A DNA stretch of 64,000 bases, from NCBI RefSeq assembly GCF_011305995.1, contig NZ_CP049910.1, positions 2,852,001 through 2,916,000 on the forward strand, read 5' to 3'. The notes under the pieces were generated by a model. It saw nothing but the letters and a program-made list of their open reading frames with translations. It searched no databases and was not told the DNA's origin. Position numbers and translations under genes: made by a program. This document shows positions 49,086-59,428 of this stretch, in pieces. Position 1 is the stretch's first letter; every line of letters starts with the position of its first letter. Source of the stretch: Diaphorobacter sp. HDW4A. Its GTDB lineage: Bacteria; Pseudomonadota; Gammaproteobacteria; Burkholderiales; Burkholderiaceae_C.

Positions 49086-50588
49086 TCAGACCGTTTCTGG
49101 CTCGAACACCTTGCCGCACGGGTCGATGCGGATGCCTGGGGCGAGCTTGGTCCATGGCAGGTTTTCCAACACCATGGGCATCGATCCCGGCGCGGCGGCG
49201 ACGATGATCTCGCGGCCGATGGGGGTGTAGTCCGCGCGAAAATGCACGGCGCTCTTCACCACCAGAATGTCCTGCGCCGTAGGCTCGATGCCGACGAAGC
49301 GGAACATCGCCTGATCGGCCATCTGCACCTTCTGCGAGGCCACGACGATGCGCACGCCGTCGATGCGCAGACAGGCCGACAGGCCAAGATCGAGCTTGAA
49401 GCCACGGTAGTATGGACCGGTCGCATTGACCTTGCCATCCGAAATTTTCTCCACCACGAATTCGGCCTCGAACGGAGCATCGTCCGCAATGCCTGACTTG
49501 CCGCCCAGCGCCAATCGCACGCGGTTGCCCTCGCCCGCTTGGTGGGCCTTGGCGGCGGATTCCGCATCGACGATCAGGCCGATGGCGGCGTTGACGGCCT
49601 TGCAGGCGACCAGCGCACGCAGCATGCCAGTGGAATCCGAATTGCTACCCGCGCCGGGATTGTCCTGGGCGTCGGCGATGATCGTCGGCTTGCCACTGCC
49701 CGCATGGGACTGCGCGTAGCGAACGGCTTCTTCAGGAGCGAACAGCTTGCCCGCAAAATGCGCCTCGGCATCGAGCGCCGCCTGCGCGACCGGTGTGAGC
49801 AGCGCTTCGGCCTCGGCCTGCGTGTCGGCATAGGCCCAGAGCACGGGCGAGCATTCCGGAAAATCAGCGGCGGGGAAACCTGTGGCGAACGACAGATGCG
49901 TCTCGGCGGTCTCGGTCTGCTCCATCTGGCGATACAGGCTGCGGGCCGGTTCGATGTCGGTGCATTGCCAGCAGATGGGCACCAGATACGGCAATCGCTT
50001 GACCGCGAGCGCGGGCCGCTTGCCCGTCTTGAAACGCCGCGTCAACAGCTCGTAGGCACGCACGCCGGTGTCGAACATGTCGACGTGGGGATAGGTGCGG
50101 TAAGCCACCAGCACGTCCGCGCTTTGCAGCATCTGCGTCGTGACGTTGGCATGCAGGTCGAGGCTGGCGATGATCGCCACTTGCTCGCCCACCAGCGCGC
50201 GCACGCGACGCAGCAACTCGCCCTCGCCGTCGTCGAAATGCTGGGCCACCATCGCGCCATGCAGATCGAGGTAGACCGCGTCCACCGGCAGCGCCGCTGC
50301 AATGCCGTCGACGATCATCTGCGTGATGCGCTCGTAGGTTTCGCGCTCCACATGAGCGGACGGACTCGCTGCGCACCAGGTGGTGGGCACGACTTCGTCA
50401 CCGGCTGCAAGTGCCTTTTCAACAAAGCCTGCCGCAGGGATGTTGGAGCCCCGGATGGAGTCCCAGAGCTTGTCGCCCGAAACCATACCCGGCCAGCCGC
50501 CACCAGCCTGGAACGCTGCCCAGTCCGCCAGATCGGGAGCAAAGGTATTGGTCTCGTGCTGGAAACCGCCGTACACAATTTTCGCCAT
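49086..50588 (-). CDS. M81-family metallopeptidase (MlrC-like)
   Basis: A 500-residue protein of the MlrC/DUF1485 group. KIVYGGFQHETNTFAP opens the fold; VYLDLHGAMVAQHFDDGEGE, IIASLDLHANVTTQML and IIADAQDNPGAGSNSDSTGM are family blocks rich in His/Asp metal-ligand candidates. MlrC is the metallopeptidase of microcystin breakdown, acting on a peptide with D-residues; most relatives act on unknown substrates. It lies 77 bases downstream of the dipeptide importer ATPase, suggesting that imported peptides are its substrate. The ATG at 50588 gives the conserved N-terminus. Confidence 0.85.
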   Translation of the reverse strand: MAKIVYGGFQHETNTFAPDLADWAAFQAGGGWPGMVSGDKLWDSIRGSNIPAAGFVEKALAAGDEVVPTTWCAASPSAHVERETYERITQMIVDGIAAALPVDAVYLDLHGAMVAQHFDDGEGELLRRVRALVGEQVAIIASLDLHANVTTQMLQSADVLVAYRTYPHVDMFDTGVRAYELLTRRFKTGKRPALAVKRLPYLVPICWQCTDIEPARSLYRQMEQTETAETHLSFATGFPAADFPECSPVLWAYADTQAEAEALLTPVAQAALDAEAHFAGKLFAPEEAVRYAQSHAGSGKPTIIADAQDNPGAGSNSDSTGMLRALVACKAVNAAIGLIVDAESAAKAHQAGEGNRVRLALGGKSGIADDAPFEAEFVVEKISDGKVNATGPYYRGFKLDLGLSACLRIDGVRIVVASQKVQMADQAMFRFVGIEPTAQDILVVKSAVHFRADYTPIGREIIVAAAPGSMPMVLENLPWTKLAPGIRIDPCGKVFEPETV

Positions 50589-50665
50589 GGTGTCCTCTTG
50601 GAAAAATGAAGCGTCGCATGCCTTGCGACATCTACGGAATCTAGGAAATCTCGGGAATCGATGGA

Positions 50666-52354
50666 TCAATGCGCCAGCGCCGCTTGCGCAGCCGGCTCGA
50701 ACGCGCGGAAGTTCTGAAAGTCCCAGTGCCTGCCGGGAGCCGCATCAATCAGGGCCTGCGTGTACGCATGCTCGGGCTTGCCAAGCACCTGCTGCACCGT
50801 GCCGGACTCGACGATGCACCCGCTCTTCATCACGATGATGGAATCGCAGATCTGCGCCGCCACGCGCAGGTCGTGGGTGATGAACAGCACGCCCACGCCA
50901 GCGCGCACGCGCACCTCTTCGAGCAGTGCAAGCACCTGCGCCTGCACCGACACGTCGAGCGCCGAAACCGCCTCGTCGGCCACCAGCACGTCGGGCTCCA
51001 TGACCAGTGCGCGCGCTATGCAGATGCGTTGCCGCTGACCACCCGAGAACTGGTGCGGGTAACGCTCCAGCGATTGCCAGGGCAGCCCCACCATGTCCAT
51101 GGCCTGACGGGCTTTTTCGAGCGCCTGATCACGCGGCATGCCGTAGTTGATCAGCCCCTCGATCACCGAATCGCCGATGCGGCGACGCGGGTTCAAACTG
51201 CGATACGGATCCTGAAAAACGATCTGAATGCGCTTGCGCAGCGGCAGCAGAGCACGGCGACCGAGCGTCGTGATGTCGTCGCCCTTGAGCCGGATCTCGC
51301 CGGAGCTGGGATCGATGAGCCGCACGATGCAGCGCGCAACCGTCGACTTTCCGGAACCCGATTCGCCCACGATGCCGAGAATTTCGCCGCGTTTCAGCGT
51401 CAGCGCCACATCGCTGGCCGCATGCACCAGCTCAGGCTTGCGCAGAAAGCCCTTGGCCTTGGGATAGGTCTTCTCCAGCGCCTTGACCTCCAGAATCGCT
51501 TCGGCCTCGGGCTGCGCACGCGAATGGGGAACCAAGCTGGGCACGGAAGACACCAGCATGCGCGTGTAGTCCTCTTTCGGCGCGGCCAGAATCTGCTCGC
51601 GCGTGCCGGTCTCGACGACCTTGCCCTTGTTCATGACCAGAATGCGATCCGCGATTTCGGCGACCACACCAAAGTCGTGCGTGATGAAGACCACAGCCGT
51701 GCCGTGCTTCTGCTGCAGCTCTCTGATGAGCGCCAGAATCTGCTTTTGCGTGGTGACGTCGAGCGCCGTCGTGGGCTCATCGGCGATCAACAGACGCGGT
51801 TTCAGGATGAGCGCCATCGCGATCACGATACGTTGGCGCTGCCCGCCCGACAGCTGGTGCGGGAATGAGTCATAGATGCGCCGGATGTCCGGCAGGTGCA
51901 CCGCCTCCAGCATTTCAAGCACCCGCGCGCGACGCTGTGCGGCGCTCATGCGGGTGTGCAGCTTGAGCACTTCCTCGATCTGCTTGCCCACGCGATGCAC
52001 CGGATTCAACGCAGTCATCGGTTCCTGGAACACCATCGCCAGTTGCGACGCACGCAGCGCGCGCATCTGTCCGGCATTGAGCTGCAGAAGGTTGCGGCCG
52101 TCCAGATCGATTGCGCCCGAAGACACCTGCAGGCTCTCTGCCGGCAGCAGGCCCATGATGGCGAGCGAAGTCAGTGATTTACCGGAGCCGGACTCGCCTA
52201 CGATGCACAGCGTCTCCCCCGCGCGCACCTGCAAGGTGAGATCACGCACCAACAGTTTGGGCCGCCCCGCCGCGTCATTGCTGCCCTTGAGCTGGATGCT
52301 CAGATCCTTGACGGAAAGAACCAACTGGGCCCCGTTTTGTTCTTGCGTATTCAT
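50666..52354 (-). CDS. Dipeptide/oligopeptide ABC transporter fused ATP-binding protein (DppD-DppF type)
   Basis: A 562-residue double ATPase, like GsiA/YejF. Module 1: Walker [10 protein letters not shown] (residues 52-60), [29 protein letters not shown]. Module 2: a second [53 protein letters not shown]. Each half ends with the oligopeptide-type C-terminal tail. It works with the two permeases and the binding protein upstream. The ATG at 52354 has AGGA eight bases upstream; an ATG two codons earlier is possible. Confidence 0.93.
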   Translation of the reverse strand: MNTQEQNGAQLVLSVKDLSIQLKGSNDAAGRPKLLVRDLTLQVRAGETLCIVGESGSGKSLTSLAIMGLLPAESLQVSSGAIDLDGRNLLQLNAGQMRALRASQLAMVFQEPMTALNPVHRVGKQIEEVLKLHTRMSAAQRRARVLEMLEAVHLPDIRRIYDSFPHQLSGGQRQRIVIAMALILKPRLLIADEPTTALDVTTQKQILALIRELQQKHGTAVVFITHDFGVVAEIADRILVMNKGKVVETGTREQILAAPKEDYTRMLVSSVPSLVPHSRAQPEAEAILEVKALEKTYPKAKGFLRKPELVHAASDVALTLKRGEILGIVGESGSGKSTVARCIVRLIDPSSGEIRLKGDDITTLGRRALLPLRKRIQIVFQDPYRSLNPRRRIGDSVIEGLINYGMPRDQALEKARQAMDMVGLPWQSLERYPHQFSGGQRQRICIARALVMEPDVLVADEAVSALDVSVQAQVLALLEEVRVRAGVGVLFITHDLRVAAQICDSIIVMKSGCIVESGTVQQVLGKPEHAYTQALIDAAPGRHWDFQNFRAFEPAAQAALAH

Positions 52355-52390
52355 TGCCATATTCCTTGATATCCCTTGAACTGAACGGGT

Positions 52391-53290
52391 TCACATGCGT
52401 TTGGCCATGCGCGGATCAAGCGAATCGCGCAAGGCATCGCCCAGCAGATTCACGCTCAGCACGGTGAGAGAAAGCAGCACGCCGGGATACAGCACCAGCC
52501 CGGGGATCAGCTGGAAATAGGCACGGCCTTCGGCCATGATGTTGCCCCAGGACGAGGTCTCCGGCGGCACGCCCGCGCCCAGAAAGCTCAGGATGGCCTC
52601 GGTCAGGATGGCCGACGCGAAGATGTAGGTGCACTGCACGATCAGCGGCGCGATGGTGTTGGGCACCAGGTGGCGCATCATCAGCGTCGGCAACGGCGTG
52701 CCGAGCGTCTGCGCGGCCTCGACATAGGATTCGTTGCGCACGCTCAGGATCACGCCGCGTACCAGACGCACTACGCGCGGCACCTCGGGCACCGTGATGG
52801 CAATGAGCACTGTGAGCAGGCTCGAACCCGACAGCGACACCAGCGCAATCGCCAGCAGAATGCCGGGGATCGCCATCAGCCCGTCCATGACGCGCATAAC
52901 GATGGCATCGACCCAGCGGAAATATCCGGCCAGCACGCCGACGAACAGGCCCACGACGAGGCTGAACGCCGCCACGCCCAGCCCCACCAGCAGCGAGACG
53001 CGCGCGCCGTAAAGGATTCGGGTGTAGACATCGCGCCCATACGCATCGGTGCCCAGCCAGTGCTCCGCCGTGATGGGCTTGAGCCGCTGCGCCGGATTGA
53101 TGGCCGTAGGGTCGGCGGAGGTCAGCAGCGGCGCGCAGATGGCGATCAGAATCAATGCGGTCAGCACCAGCAAAGACACCATCACCGGCCAGCTCTTGAG
53201 CGTGGCGATGAGGTGCGCGCGCGTGGGCGAGACCGTGGACTCGGAAGGCGCTTCGGTTGTTGCAGCAGAAGACATGGAGAGTTGTGACAT
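52391..53290 (-). CDS. dppC: Dipeptide-type ABC transporter permease (DppC-like)
   Basis: A 299-residue inner-membrane permease. A polar N-terminus is followed by WPVMVSLLVLTALILIAICAPLL, the family block HWLGTDAYGRDVYTRILYGARVSL, and the coupling loop ESYVEAAQTLGTPLPTLMMRHLVPN. ILSFLGAGVPPETSSWGNIM is typical of DppC/OppC. The ATG at 53290 has GAGG nine bases upstream and starts 11 bases after dppB. Confidence 0.93.
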   Translation of the reverse strand: MSQLSMSSAATTEAPSESTVSPTRAHLIATLKSWPVMVSLLVLTALILIAICAPLLTSADPTAINPAQRLKPITAEHWLGTDAYGRDVYTRILYGARVSLLVGLGVAAFSLVVGLFVGVLAGYFRWVDAIVMRVMDGLMAIPGILLAIALVSLSGSSLLTVLIAITVPEVPRVVRLVRGVILSVRNESYVEAAQTLGTPLPTLMMRHLVPNTIAPLIVQCTYIFASAILTEAILSFLGAGVPPETSSWGNIMAEGRAYFQLIPGLVLYPGVLLSLTVLSVNLLGDALRDSLDPRMAKRM

Positions 53291-53301
53291 GCTGAAGAGC
53301 C

Positions 53302-54243
53302 TCAATAACGAATCCGCGGATCGAACACGGTGTAGGACACGTCCACCACCAGATTGATCAGCACATAGACCAGCGCGAACAGCAGGATCAGCCCTTGAAT
53401 GACGGGGTAGTCGCGCGCCAGCACGGCCTCCACCACCAGTCGCCCCAGGCCCGGAAGGTTGAACACCGACTCGGTAACCACCACGCCACCGATCAGCATG
53501 GCGACGCCCACACCGATGATGGTGACGATGGGAACCGCCGCATTGCGCAGCGCATGGCCCAGCAGCACGGAGCGCTCACCCAGGCCTTTGGCGCGCGCGG
53601 TGCGGATGAAGTCCTCGTTCATCACCTCGATCACGCTGGTGCGCGTGATGCGGGCGATAAGCGCGATGTAGACCGTGCTCAGCGCGAGTGTAGGCAAGGT
53701 GATGGACCGCAAGAACGGCAGCACGCCCTCTTCCAGCGGTTTGTAGCCCTGAACGGGAAACCAGCCGAGGCCCAGTGAGAACGCCAGAATGAGCACATAG
53801 CCAGTGACGAACACTGGAATGGAAAAGCCCAGCACCGATGCCGCCATCACCATGCGATCAAGCAGCTTGCCCTGACGCCACGCCGCCAGCACGCCCAGCG
53901 GAATGGCCACCACGATGGCCACGATGATGGTGCTGATGCACAGCGCAATCGACGGGCCCATGCGCTGCCCGATCATCTCCACCACGGGCGTTCCCGACAA
54001 AAGCGAGGTGCCGAAATCGCCCTGCAGCAGCTGACCGATCCAGTGCAAAAACTGCATGTAGATGGGCTCGTCGAGCCCCAGATTCTTGCGGATGGCATCA
54101 AGCTGCTCGGGCGTGGCAGAGTCTCCCGCCAGGATCGCGGCAGGGTCTCCGGGCGTGAGCCGGAGGATGGCGAAGACGACGGCTGCCACCACAGCCATCA
54201 CTGGCAGCGCGGCTGCCATACGTTTCAGTATGAACGCGAACAT
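53302..54243 (-). CDS. dppB: Dipeptide-type ABC transporter permease (DppB-like)
   Basis: A 313-residue inner-membrane permease starting MFAFILKRMAAALPVMAVVA. It has the family block LRLTPGDPAAILAGDSATPEQ, the EAA-like loop DFIRTARAKGLGERSVLLGHALRNA and the terminal YVLINLVVDVSYTVFDPRIRY, a very typical DppB ending. It lies between the binding-protein gene and dppC in one operon. Confidence 0.94.
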   Translation of the reverse strand: MFAFILKRMAAALPVMAVVAAVVFAILRLTPGDPAAILAGDSATPEQLDAIRKNLGLDEPIYMQFLHWIGQLLQGDFGTSLLSGTPVVEMIGQRMGPSIALCISTIIVAIVVAIPLGVLAAWRQGKLLDRMVMAASVLGFSIPVFVTGYVLILAFSLGLGWFPVQGYKPLEEGVLPFLRSITLPTLALSTVYIALIARITRTSVIEVMNEDFIRTARAKGLGERSVLLGHALRNAAVPIVTIIGVGVAMLIGGVVVTESVFNLPGLGRLVVEAVLARDYPVIQGLILLFALVYVLINLVVDVSYTVFDPRIRY

Positions 54244-54289
54244 GACGGTTGACTCTCTCTTTGACTCACTCAGATACGGCGGACTGGGC

Positions 54290-55873
54290 TTACTTCTTCT
54301 GGACGTTCCAGAACACCGGCACCGGAGACTCCAGCATGCCGCTCAGGCTCTTGCGATACGCGGCCGGCACGTAGTACTGGCCCATGGGCAGCAGCACGCC
54401 TTCGTCGATCACCTGTTTCTGGATCTGGCCTGCCAGTTCCTTGCGTTTGGCTTCATCCGGCGTGCGCGAGAACGCAACACGCAGACGCTCGATCTCGGGC
54501 ACATCGGGCCAGCCAAACCATGCGCCCTTGCCGTTGGCGGCCACGCCGAACGCGCGCAGCGGATCGGATGCCTCTGCCATCACGTTATTGGTGGCGAAGA
54601 TATTCCAGCCGCCCTCCTTCGGCGCGGATTGCACGGCGCGGCGGGTCACCACCGTCTGCCAGTCCATGGCCTGCATATCGACCTTGAAGCCCGCAGCGCG
54701 CAGCGCCTGGCCGATCACCACCGGCTGCGAGTTCACAGAGGGCGTGTCGGTCGGCTGCAAAATCACGACGGGCGTGCCGTCATATCCAGCCTCCTTCAGC
54801 AGCTCCTGTGCCTTCTTCACGTTGGCCTTGATGGTGACGTCGGCACCTTCCTGGCTGGCATACGGGCCTTCGCAGCCGAACAGCGCCGCGCAGGTCTTGT
54901 AGTACTTCGGATTGCCGATCACGGCCTGCAGCACGGGCTCCTGGCCCACGGCATACATCGCCGCCTGACGGATCTTCTTGTTGTTGAACGGTGCATGCAG
55001 ATGGTTCATGCGCATGACGGTCTGGTAACCCTGCGGGTCCAGCACCTTGATGCTGATGTCCTTGTTGGCGCTGACGATAGGCTCCAGATCGAAGGGCAAC
55101 TGCTCGAGGTAGTCCACCTCGCCGTTGGCCAGCGCGTTCACCGAGGTCATCGCATCGGGCGTGGCAATCCACTTCACGCGGTCCACCATCACCTTCTTGC
55201 CACCGGCCAGGCCGCTCGCGGGCTCCGAACGAGGCACGTAGTCCGCGTTCTTTTCATAGACCACCTGCACGCCCGGCTTGAACTCGGCCGTGACCATCCT
55301 GAACGGGCCGGAGCCGATGTATTGCGTGATCGCCTGCGTGGGCGGTGTATCCGCGATGCGCTTGGGCATCATGAACGGCGCCACGCCGCTGGGCTTGGCC
55401 AGAGCGCGCACGGCCAGATCGCTGGGCTCCTTCATGGAGATCTGGAAGGTCGATGCATCGACCACCTTCATGCCCGCCATCTCGCTGGTTAGCAACTGGC
55501 CCATCTTGTCCTGCGTGGCCCAGCGCTTGATGGAGGCGACGCAATCTTCCGCCGTCACCGCGCCACCGTCGTGCCACTTCAGGCCGTCGCGCAGCTTGAA
55601 AGTGTAGGTACGGCCATCATCCGAGGCCTTCCAGTCCTGCACCATCTGGGGGCGGATCTTGTTGTCCTTGTCGGTCGCGAGCAAGGTGTCATAGATCATG
55701 TAGCCATGGTTGCGCGTGATGTGCGCCGTGGTGATGATCGGGTCCAACACACGCAGGGGCGAATGCATCACGGCGTTGATCGTGGTCTTGGTCTGCGCCA
55801 CGGACATCAGTCCGCAGGTCACCAAGGACACCGCAATGGCGGCCTTGCTCAAGTGATGGAAAGCTCGGGTCAT
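54290..55873 (-). CDS. Dipeptide-type ABC transporter substrate-binding protein (SBP_bac_5)
   Basis: A 527-residue periplasmic receptor. A signal peptide (LSKAAIAVSLVTCGLMSVAQ) precedes SPLRVLDPIITTAHITRNHGYMIYDTL and ALRDGLKWHDGGAVTAEDCVASIKRW-type blocks of the SBP5 family. The C-terminal half ends VPVFWNVQKK. The ATG at 55873 follows a good GGAG site. As first gene of the importer, 79 bases after dsdA, it probably selects peptides or amino-acid conjugates. Confidence 0.92.
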   Translation of the reverse strand: MTRAFHHLSKAAIAVSLVTCGLMSVAQTKTTINAVMHSPLRVLDPIITTAHITRNHGYMIYDTLLATDKDNKIRPQMVQDWKASDDGRTYTFKLRDGLKWHDGGAVTAEDCVASIKRWATQDKMGQLLTSEMAGMKVVDASTFQISMKEPSDLAVRALAKPSGVAPFMMPKRIADTPPTQAITQYIGSGPFRMVTAEFKPGVQVVYEKNADYVPRSEPASGLAGGKKVMVDRVKWIATPDAMTSVNALANGEVDYLEQLPFDLEPIVSANKDISIKVLDPQGYQTVMRMNHLHAPFNNKKIRQAAMYAVGQEPVLQAVIGNPKYYKTCAALFGCEGPYASQEGADVTIKANVKKAQELLKEAGYDGTPVVILQPTDTPSVNSQPVVIGQALRAAGFKVDMQAMDWQTVVTRRAVQSAPKEGGWNIFATNNVMAEASDPLRAFGVAANGKGAWFGWPDVPEIERLRVAFSRTPDEAKRKELAGQIQKQVIDEGVLLPMGQYYVPAAYRKSLSGMLESPVPVFWNVQKK

Positions 55874-55952
55874 GGTCTCATCCTCCTGGTTGAAAAAGTG
55901 GCGTGGGTGTGCCGTCACGTCTGCTGTTGCAGACATCTCTGGGCAACGGCGG

Positions 55953-57284
55953 TCATGCAGCGTCAGGCACGTTGGCTTGAGGCTGGCTTGACAGCTCCAG
56001 GCCTTGCGCGAACAGGCGATCGAACTCGTCGGCGGGCATCAAGGCACCGCCGGTGGTCCATACGATGTGGTTGGCTGCGGGCATGAAGGCATCGAGTCCG
56101 GTGGAGTGCAGATATTGCTGCCCCACAACGGTTCCCAGCAGCGCGCGCGGGCCGCTCACGGCGGCAGCGGCCGAAGGCTCGACTTTCAAATCGGCCATGC
56201 TCTTCAAGCGCCACAGATCCATCACCATGCGCTCATCGGATGCAACAACCATGCCTGCCAGGCGCGTGCGCATCATCGAATAGACCAGCTCCGAGGCCTG
56301 CGGCACAGCGAGACCATCGGCAATCGTCTGGTTGTGCTGACCGGCGTCGTAGATGCTGATGCCTTCCACGTCCGGGTTCTGCATGCGCACCAGAAAGCAC
56401 GAGGAGTCCTCGGGCTCGACGAAGAAGCAATGCACATGCTCGCCGAACACATGCTTGAGGCCATAACAGACCCCACCCGGCGCACCGCCAACACCGCAGG
56501 GGATGTAGACGAACAACGGATGGTCGCGGTCCACGCGCACGTTCAGTGCGATCAGCTGCCGCTGAAGCCGCAGTGCCGCAACTGCATAACCACAAAACAG
56601 CGACGCTGATTTTTCATCATCCACAAAATGCGAGAAGGGATTGCCACGTGCCAGCTCGCGCCCAGTGGCCACGGCCTGTGCATAGTCGCCGGGGTACTCG
56701 TGCACCGTCACGCCATGGCTGCGCAGCAGGCGCTTTTTCCATTCCTTGGCTTCGGCGGACATGTGCACGCTGGCCTTGAAGCCCAACGCAGCGGACATGA
56801 TGCCGATGCTCATGCCGAGATTGCCGGTCGACCCCACAGCGACCTCGTAGCGGGCAAAGCATTCTCTTGCAGCAGTCGAGGCGAGTTGCTCGTAGCCATC
56901 GCCATCCTTGAGCATTCCGGTTTCAAGAGCGATCTTCTCGGCGAACTCGAGCACCTCGTGGAAACCGCCGCGCGCTTTCACCGATCCGGCAACGGCAAGC
57001 TGGTGGTCCGCCTTCACCCAAAAGGTGCCCTGCGCATCCGCACCTTGGGCAATGACGTCGGCAGGCAACGCAAGCAAAGGGGATTCGACAATGCCCGCGC
57101 TCTTCTCGAGTTCGGGGAACAGCTTTTCCAGCAGTGGCGCAAAACGGGCGAGGCGTTGCTCCGCCAAGAGAACATCATTGATAGTAATATTTCCAACAAC
57201 CGCGCCGAGCGCTTGCCCGCCATGCTCCGGATTGATCCAAAGCGCTGGCGCCTGACTCGATCCGACATTCAAATGACCCTGCAT
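55953..57284 (-). CDS. dsdA: D-serine dehydratase (D-serine ammonia-lyase)
   Basis: A 443-residue PLP-dependent type II fold enzyme that deaminates D-serine to pyruvate and ammonia. The PLP lysine is K103 in VAGSVKARGGFHEV. The phosphate-binding loop is VGSTGNLGMSIGIMSA, and FVYIPCGVGGAPGGVCYGLK is the second glycine-rich block. FWVKADHQLAVAGS matches DsdA specifically. Length is typical (about 440). A divergent LysR gene 127 bases away is placed like dsdC. Downstream genes import and cleave peptides, so the enzyme may use D-serine released from them. Confidence 0.94.
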   Translation of the reverse strand: MQGHLNVGSSQAPALWINPEHGGQALGAVVGNITINDVLLAEQRLARFAPLLEKLFPELEKSAGIVESPLLALPADVIAQGADAQGTFWVKADHQLAVAGSVKARGGFHEVLEFAEKIALETGMLKDGDGYEQLASTAARECFARYEVAVGSTGNLGMSIGIMSAALGFKASVHMSAEAKEWKKRLLRSHGVTVHEYPGDYAQAVATGRELARGNPFSHFVDDEKSASLFCGYAVAALRLQRQLIALNVRVDRDHPLFVYIPCGVGGAPGGVCYGLKHVFGEHVHCFFVEPEDSSCFLVRMQNPDVEGISIYDAGQHNQTIADGLAVPQASELVYSMMRTRLAGMVVASDERMVMDLWRLKSMADLKVEPSAAAAVSGPRALLGTVVGQQYLHSTGLDAFMPAANHIVWTTGGALMPADEFDRLFAQGLELSSQPQANVPDAA

Positions 57285-57354
57285 CAGTAATTTCCCCTAT
57301 GAAAACCAAGCACCCTGCACTGGTTAGCGAGAAGTTGCGAGTTGGTTCATTCTG

Positions 57355-57382
57355 TTGACTACCCTTCTTGATGGCAAGTCAA
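57355..57382. promoter_or_regulatory. Inverted repeat in the dsdA/lysR divergent region
   Basis: TTGACT (57355-57360) and AGTCAA (57377-57382) are 6-base inverted arms separated by 16 bases, in the 127-base gap between dsdA and the LysR gene. TTGACT could also serve as a -35 element. The spacing is wider than usual for an LTTR core, so it is only a candidate operator. Confidence 0.3.
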
Positions 57383-57411
57383 TGCTGTCAATCTATGTAT
57401 TAGTTTGATCA

Positions 57412-58392
57412 ATGAAAAATCTACTCTCACCGTCGCTCCTCACCTGGCTCCGATGCTTTGATGCCGTGGCCCGAAACGGCAGCTTCACCATCGCTGCGAA
57501 GGAGTTGCATGTGACGCAGGGCTCGATCAGCCAGCAGGTCAAAAAACTCGAGGAATACCTCGGCATCACCCTGCTGCACCGCGGGGGAAAGGCCCTCTCG
57601 CTCACTCGCGAAGGAGCGCGCCTGTCGCTGGTCTCGGGGCAGGCGTTTCAATCACTCAATCAGGCCGTGGACAAGCTGCGGCAAAGCCATCCGCGCAAGG
57701 ATGCGCCGCTCAATCTGAGCTGCTCTCCATCCTTCGCCATGCTGTGGCTGACGCCGCGCGTGGGCGATCTGCTGCGCGAGCAATCCGGCATGTCGGTGCG
57801 GATCTACGGCGAATTCCACAGCCTCGACCGCGTGGGCATGAGCGTGAGCGGCATTCAGGTCGGAATACGGTTCGATCCCGGCCACTATTCGGACCTGCAT
57901 GCAGACCGCTTTCTGGATGAACTGCTGGTGCCTGTCGCCTCACCGGATTTTCTGAAGCGCTACCCAGGCATCCACAGCGTGAACGACATCCCCACCGACT
58001 CCATGCTGCACGATGCGAGTGCGTGGCACAACGCACCGCCCACGGTCGAATGGGATACGTGGCTTGAAGGCATGGGAGGGACACCGCCCAAGCACAGCGG
58101 CGTGCACTTCAACCTGTCACAGCTCGCCATCATCGCCGCATTGAGCGGCCAAGGCATCGCCATGGGACGACTCGCGCTGGTCTATGACGAACTGGTCAGC
58201 GGACGGCTGGTGGTGCCCGTGGCGTTCGCCGTGCCATCCAAGGCGCACTACCACTTCATCTTCACGAACGAGCCCACAGGCACGAACGCGCATCTGCGTG
58301 ATTGGCTGCACAGCGCGGGCGAACAATTCACCGCAGATCGCGATGACCTGCTGGAACGGTTGGGGGTGCAGACGCAGACGCTCACGCGGTGA
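57412..58392 (+). CDS. LysR-family regulator, DsdC/GcvA-like position
   Basis: A 326-residue LTTR. The HTH is SLLTWLRCFDAVARNGSFTIAAKELHVTQGSISQQVKKLEEYLG (GcvA-like pattern), with the effector domain from about residue 98 (LNLSCSPSFAMLWLTPRVGDLL). Its divergence from dsdA and its GcvA-like type both match DsdC, the D-serine-responsive activator, though DsdC identity is an inference from position. Convergent with the following Bug gene. Confidence 0.9.
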   Translation: MKNLLSPSLLTWLRCFDAVARNGSFTIAAKELHVTQGSISQQVKKLEEYLGITLLHRGGKALSLTREGARLSLVSGQAFQSLNQAVDKLRQSHPRKDAPLNLSCSPSFAMLWLTPRVGDLLREQSGMSVRIYGEFHSLDRVGMSVSGIQVGIRFDPGHYSDLHADRFLDELLVPVASPDFLKRYPGIHSVNDIPTDSMLHDASAWHNAPPTVEWDTWLEGMGGTPPKHSGVHFNLSQLAIIAALSGQGIAMGRLALVYDELVSGRLVVPVAFAVPSKAHYHFIFTNEPTGTNAHLRDWLHSAGEQFTADRDDLLERLGVQTQTLTR

Positions 58393-58414
58393 ACGCCTCT
58401 GCAGCCATCGGCGT

Positions 58415-59428
58415 TCAATTGACCGAGATGTTCATCTCCCGTGTCAGCCTCCGATACGTCGGCCAGGTCCGCGCAATGTATTGTCTGAGCGCCTCGCCTG
58501 TCAGCGGCGCGTCTTCGGCGTTCAGCGTCTCGCGCACGGACTGAACGCGCGGCGATTCGCGTACCGACAAGGTCACCAGTTCCGCAATGCGATCCACGAT
58601 GGCCTGTGGCGTGCCGGCCGGGGCAAAGAGCATGTTGCACTCGGTCAGGTCCTGATAGACCGGCGCACGAAAGCCCGCATCGCTCCACGTGGGGATGCCG
58701 GGCAGCTTGCTGGAGCGCTCGCCGATCGCAATCAGCACGGGGCGAACAGCGCCCTTCTCAATGCCACCTCCCATGCCGGCAAGCGAGCCCGCACCCATGT
58801 CGATAGTGCCCGCATAGAGGTCGAGCAGCATCGCACCCGTGCCCTTGTAGTTCACCACATTGAAGTTGCCGCCCGTGTCCTTGGCGAGCTGCTCGAGCAT
58901 CATCTGCCAGCCCGAGCCGATGGAATAGTTGCCGACATTCACCGGCCGGGTCTTCGAAATCACGACCACATCCTGCCAGGTCTTGGCCGGGAAATTCTTG
59001 TTCACCACCGCCGTCACCGGGCCCACGCCCATCGCGGCAATCGGCAGCAAATCCTTGTCAGGGTTGAGGGGCACGCGTTTGAGCAACGCAGGCGCCTGCG
59101 CGGGCTGGCTGTGCAGCGAGATCAGTAAGGTATAGCCATCGGGCTCGGCGCGCGCCACGGTTTCGGCAGCGATCATGCCGAGCGCGCCAGGCTTGTTTTC
59201 CACGATGACGGGCACACCGAGCTTTTGCGCAAAGTAGTCCGAGAGCGCTCGCGCGGTGGAGTCGTTGGACGAGCCCGGGGCCTGGCCCGCGATGATGCGG
59301 ATCGGCTTGTTCGGCCAGGCGCTCGCCGCCGCATGTGCAGGCGATACGTGCACCAGGGGCAGCACGGACGCGAGTGAGAGGCCCGCGCCCCATTGCAGCA
59401 GATGGCGTCGATTGACGACTGGACTCAT
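58415..59428 (-). CDS. Bug-family substrate-binding protein
   Basis: A 337-residue periplasmic receptor with a signal peptide carrying a twin-arginine-like start (NRRHLLQWGAGLSLASVLPL). The mature part begins WPNKPIRIIAGQAPGSSNDSTARALS, then VENKPGALGMIAAETVA, the Bug pattern; the usual PGG is PGSS here. It is divergent from the GntR regulator and shares the operator region with it, so its ligand is probably the substrate of the acyl-CoA operon. No TctAB partner is seen. Confidence 0.9.
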   Translation of the reverse strand: MSPVVNRRHLLQWGAGLSLASVLPLVHVSPAHAAASAWPNKPIRIIAGQAPGSSNDSTARALSDYFAQKLGVPVIVENKPGALGMIAAETVARAEPDGYTLLISLHSQPAQAPALLKRVPLNPDKDLLPIAAMGVGPVTAVVNKNFPAKTWQDVVVISKTRPVNVGNYSIGSGWQMMLEQLAKDTGGNFNVVNYKGTGAMLLDLYAGTIDMGAGSLAGMGGGIEKGAVRPVLIAIGERSSKLPGIPTWSDAGFRAPVYQDLTECNMLFAPAGTPQAIVDRIAELVTLSVRESPRVQSVRETLNAEDAPLTGEALRQYIARTWPTYRRLTREMNISVN

